This document shows positions 13,302 to 14,355 of a stretch of 14,355 bases of DNA, one piece after another. The notes beneath the pieces were generated by a model, which saw only the letters and a program-made list of their open reading frames with translations, did no database searches and was not told the DNA's origin. The stretch is from Desulfobacteraceae bacterium. Its GTDB lineage: Bacteria > Desulfobacterota > Desulfobacteria > Desulfobacterales > Desulfosarcinaceae. The DNA lies in NCBI GenBank assembly GCA_027031325.1, contig JALVRI010000329.1:1-14355 (forward strand), given 5' to 3'. How positions within the stretch are numbered: the stretch's first letter is position 1; every line of letters begins with the position of its first letter. The translations under genes were made by a program, and so were the position numbers.

Positions 13302-14355
13302 ATGAGCAAACAGGAAAGCGCAGCCACTTCCGACCCTTTCTGGCTTGATCCCGGCAAACGGGCTATCTTTTACCAGGTCGGCGTATTGTGCATGGTGGGC
13401 CTGCTGGCCTATTATCTGGTTTCAAACACCTTGGTCAACCTGGAAAAACAGAATATCGCTTCCGGTTTCGGCTTCATGCACAAAGAAGCCGCCTTCGAAA
13501 TTGGAGAGTCCCTGATTTCCTACTCGGCCGCCGATACTTACGGCCGGGCCCTGTTGGTGGGAGCCCTCAATACACTCAAGGTTTCTTTCATCGGGATAGT
13601 GCTTACCACCTTACTGGGAACCATCATCGGGATTGCCCGCCTGTCTTCCAACTGGCTGGTTTCGCGCATGGCCGCCCTTTATATCGAGGTTATGCAGGAC
13701 ATTCCGGTGTTGCTGCAGCTTTTTTTCTGGTATGCCATCTTTTACGAAACCCTGCCGTCTCCCAGGCAGGCCCTGAACCCTTTCAGGGGAGTCTTTCTCA
13801 CCAACCGGGGCGTGGCCCTGGCCGTTCCGGCGGCCCACCCCTGCCACAAGTACATGCTGGCGGCCCTGGTGGCGGCCTGTCTTATTGCCTGGCTGCTACG
13901 CCGCTGGGCCAGGAAACGTCAGGAAGCCACCGGGAAGTATTTCCCGGTCTTGCCGGTTGCGGCGGCCGCCATTGTCGGCCTGCCCTTGCTGGTATGGCTG
14001 GCTTTTGGAGCCCCGATGGAAATGGACGTTCCCAGACTGCAAGGCTTCAATTTCAAGGGAGGCATTACCCTCAGCCCCGAGTTCATTGCCCTCCTGCTGG
14101 GCTTGGTCCTGTACACGGCGGCCTTTGTGGCCGAGGTGGTGCGGGCCGGGATCCAATCGGTGAGCAAGGGGCAGACCGAAGCTGCCATGGCCATCGGGCT
14201 TAAGCCGGGCCAGGTGCTCAACCTGGTTATTTTGCCCCAGGCCCTGCGGGTGATCATCCCGCCGCTTACCAGCCAAATGCTGAACCTGACCAAAAACAGC
14301 TCTCTGGCGGTCGCCATAGGTTTTCCGGACTTCGTTTCGGTGGCCAACACCACCA
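13302..14355 (+). CDS. aapQ: General L-amino-acid ABC transporter permease, 3'-partial
   Basis: The frame from the ATG at 13302 is open to the window end (351 codons), so the gene is cut there. It encodes an inner-membrane permease of the HisM/AapQ type. Features are the N-terminal cytoplasmic SDPFWLDPGKRAIFYQ, TM1 (VGVLCMVGLLAYYLVS) and the AapQ-typical IASGFGFMHKEAAFEIGESL. Then come the transporter-domain start ALLVGALNTLKVSFIGIVLTT and YIEVMQDIPVLLQLFFWY. After an inserted pair of membrane segments comes LYTAAFVAEVVRAGIQSV. The EAA motif that contacts the ATPase, EAAMAIGLKPGQVLNLVILP, is followed by LTKNSSLAVAIGFPDF. The long insert between the motifs distinguishes AapQ from short HisM proteins. 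The Shine-Dalgarno before the ATG is weak, but the N-terminus agrees with the family. Confidence 0.93.
   Translation, partial: MSKQESAATSDPFWLDPGKRAIFYQVGVLCMVGLLAYYLVSNTLVNLEKQNIASGFGFMHKEAAFEIGESLISYSAADTYGRALLVGALNTLKVSFIGIVLTTLLGTIIGIARLSSNWLVSRMAALYIEVMQDIPVLLQLFFWYAIFYETLPSPRQALNPFRGVFLTNRGVALAVPAAHPCHKYMLAALVAACLIAWLLRRWARKRQEATGKYFPVLPVAAAAIVGLPLLVWLAFGAPMEMDVPRLQGFNFKGGITLSPEFIALLLGLVLYTAAFVAEVVRAGIQSVSKGQTEAAMAIGLKPGQVLNLVILPQALRVIIPPLTSQMLNLTKNSSLAVAIGFPDFVSVANTT

Noticed and set aside
13388..14203. A 271-codon plus-strand open frame inside aapQ
   Set aside because: It is in the wrong frame. The AapQ frame from 13302 carries the EAA motif and membrane segments and is open to the window end.

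Overview
The window looks like chromosomal DNA of a Gram-negative, fairly GC-rich bacterium, most likely a deltaproteobacterial-type lineage (Desulfobacterota sensu lato). The grounds are an outer-membrane porin with a C-terminal Phe, periplasmic binding proteins for TRAP and ABC importers, a sigma-54 enhancer-binding response regulator, and a long hairpin repeat bounded by CTGTTGAAAAAC arms. The taxonomic placement is inference. There is no phage, insertion sequence, CRISPR array, tRNA or rRNA.

Layout. (1) 2-784, +: the 3' part of a metallo-beta-lactamase-fold hydrolase. (2) 1031-1795, -: a fluoride-channel gene, crcB, followed by a DUF190 gene, apparently one operon. (3) 1969-3120, -: an LbtU-type siderophore porin, with a probable terminator between it and crcB. 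(4) About 3480-6581, +: a KaiC/KaiB-type signalling locus. It starts with a strongly decayed kaiC-like second domain whose matches hop between all three frames, then an intact kaiB-family gene joined to it by an ATGA overlap, then a hybrid histidine kinase overlapping kaiB by 8 bp. (5) 6674-7765, +: a TakP-type TRAP solute-binding protein with its own probable promoter and a very clear terminator. (6) 8054-11083, +: a membrane histidine kinase and an NtrC/DctD-type sigma-54 response regulator. (7) 11104-11248: a 145-bp symmetric imperfect palindrome. (8) 11293-11904, -: a lipoprotein of unknown function. (9) 12148-14355, +: aapJ (general L-amino-acid binding protein), an intercistronic hairpin, and aapQ (permease), cut by the window end.

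How they fit together. Two binding-protein systems point to a life built on uptake of organic acids and amino acids. The TRAP binding protein has no DctQ/DctM membrane genes beside it but is followed by a sensor kinase and a sigma-54 activator, an arrangement recalling DctB/DctD-type control of carboxylate uptake. The Kai locus is the most unusual part: KaiB and its kinase look functional while the adjacent kaiC is a relic. They may therefore work without KaiC, with a KaiC encoded elsewhere, or be on the way to loss.
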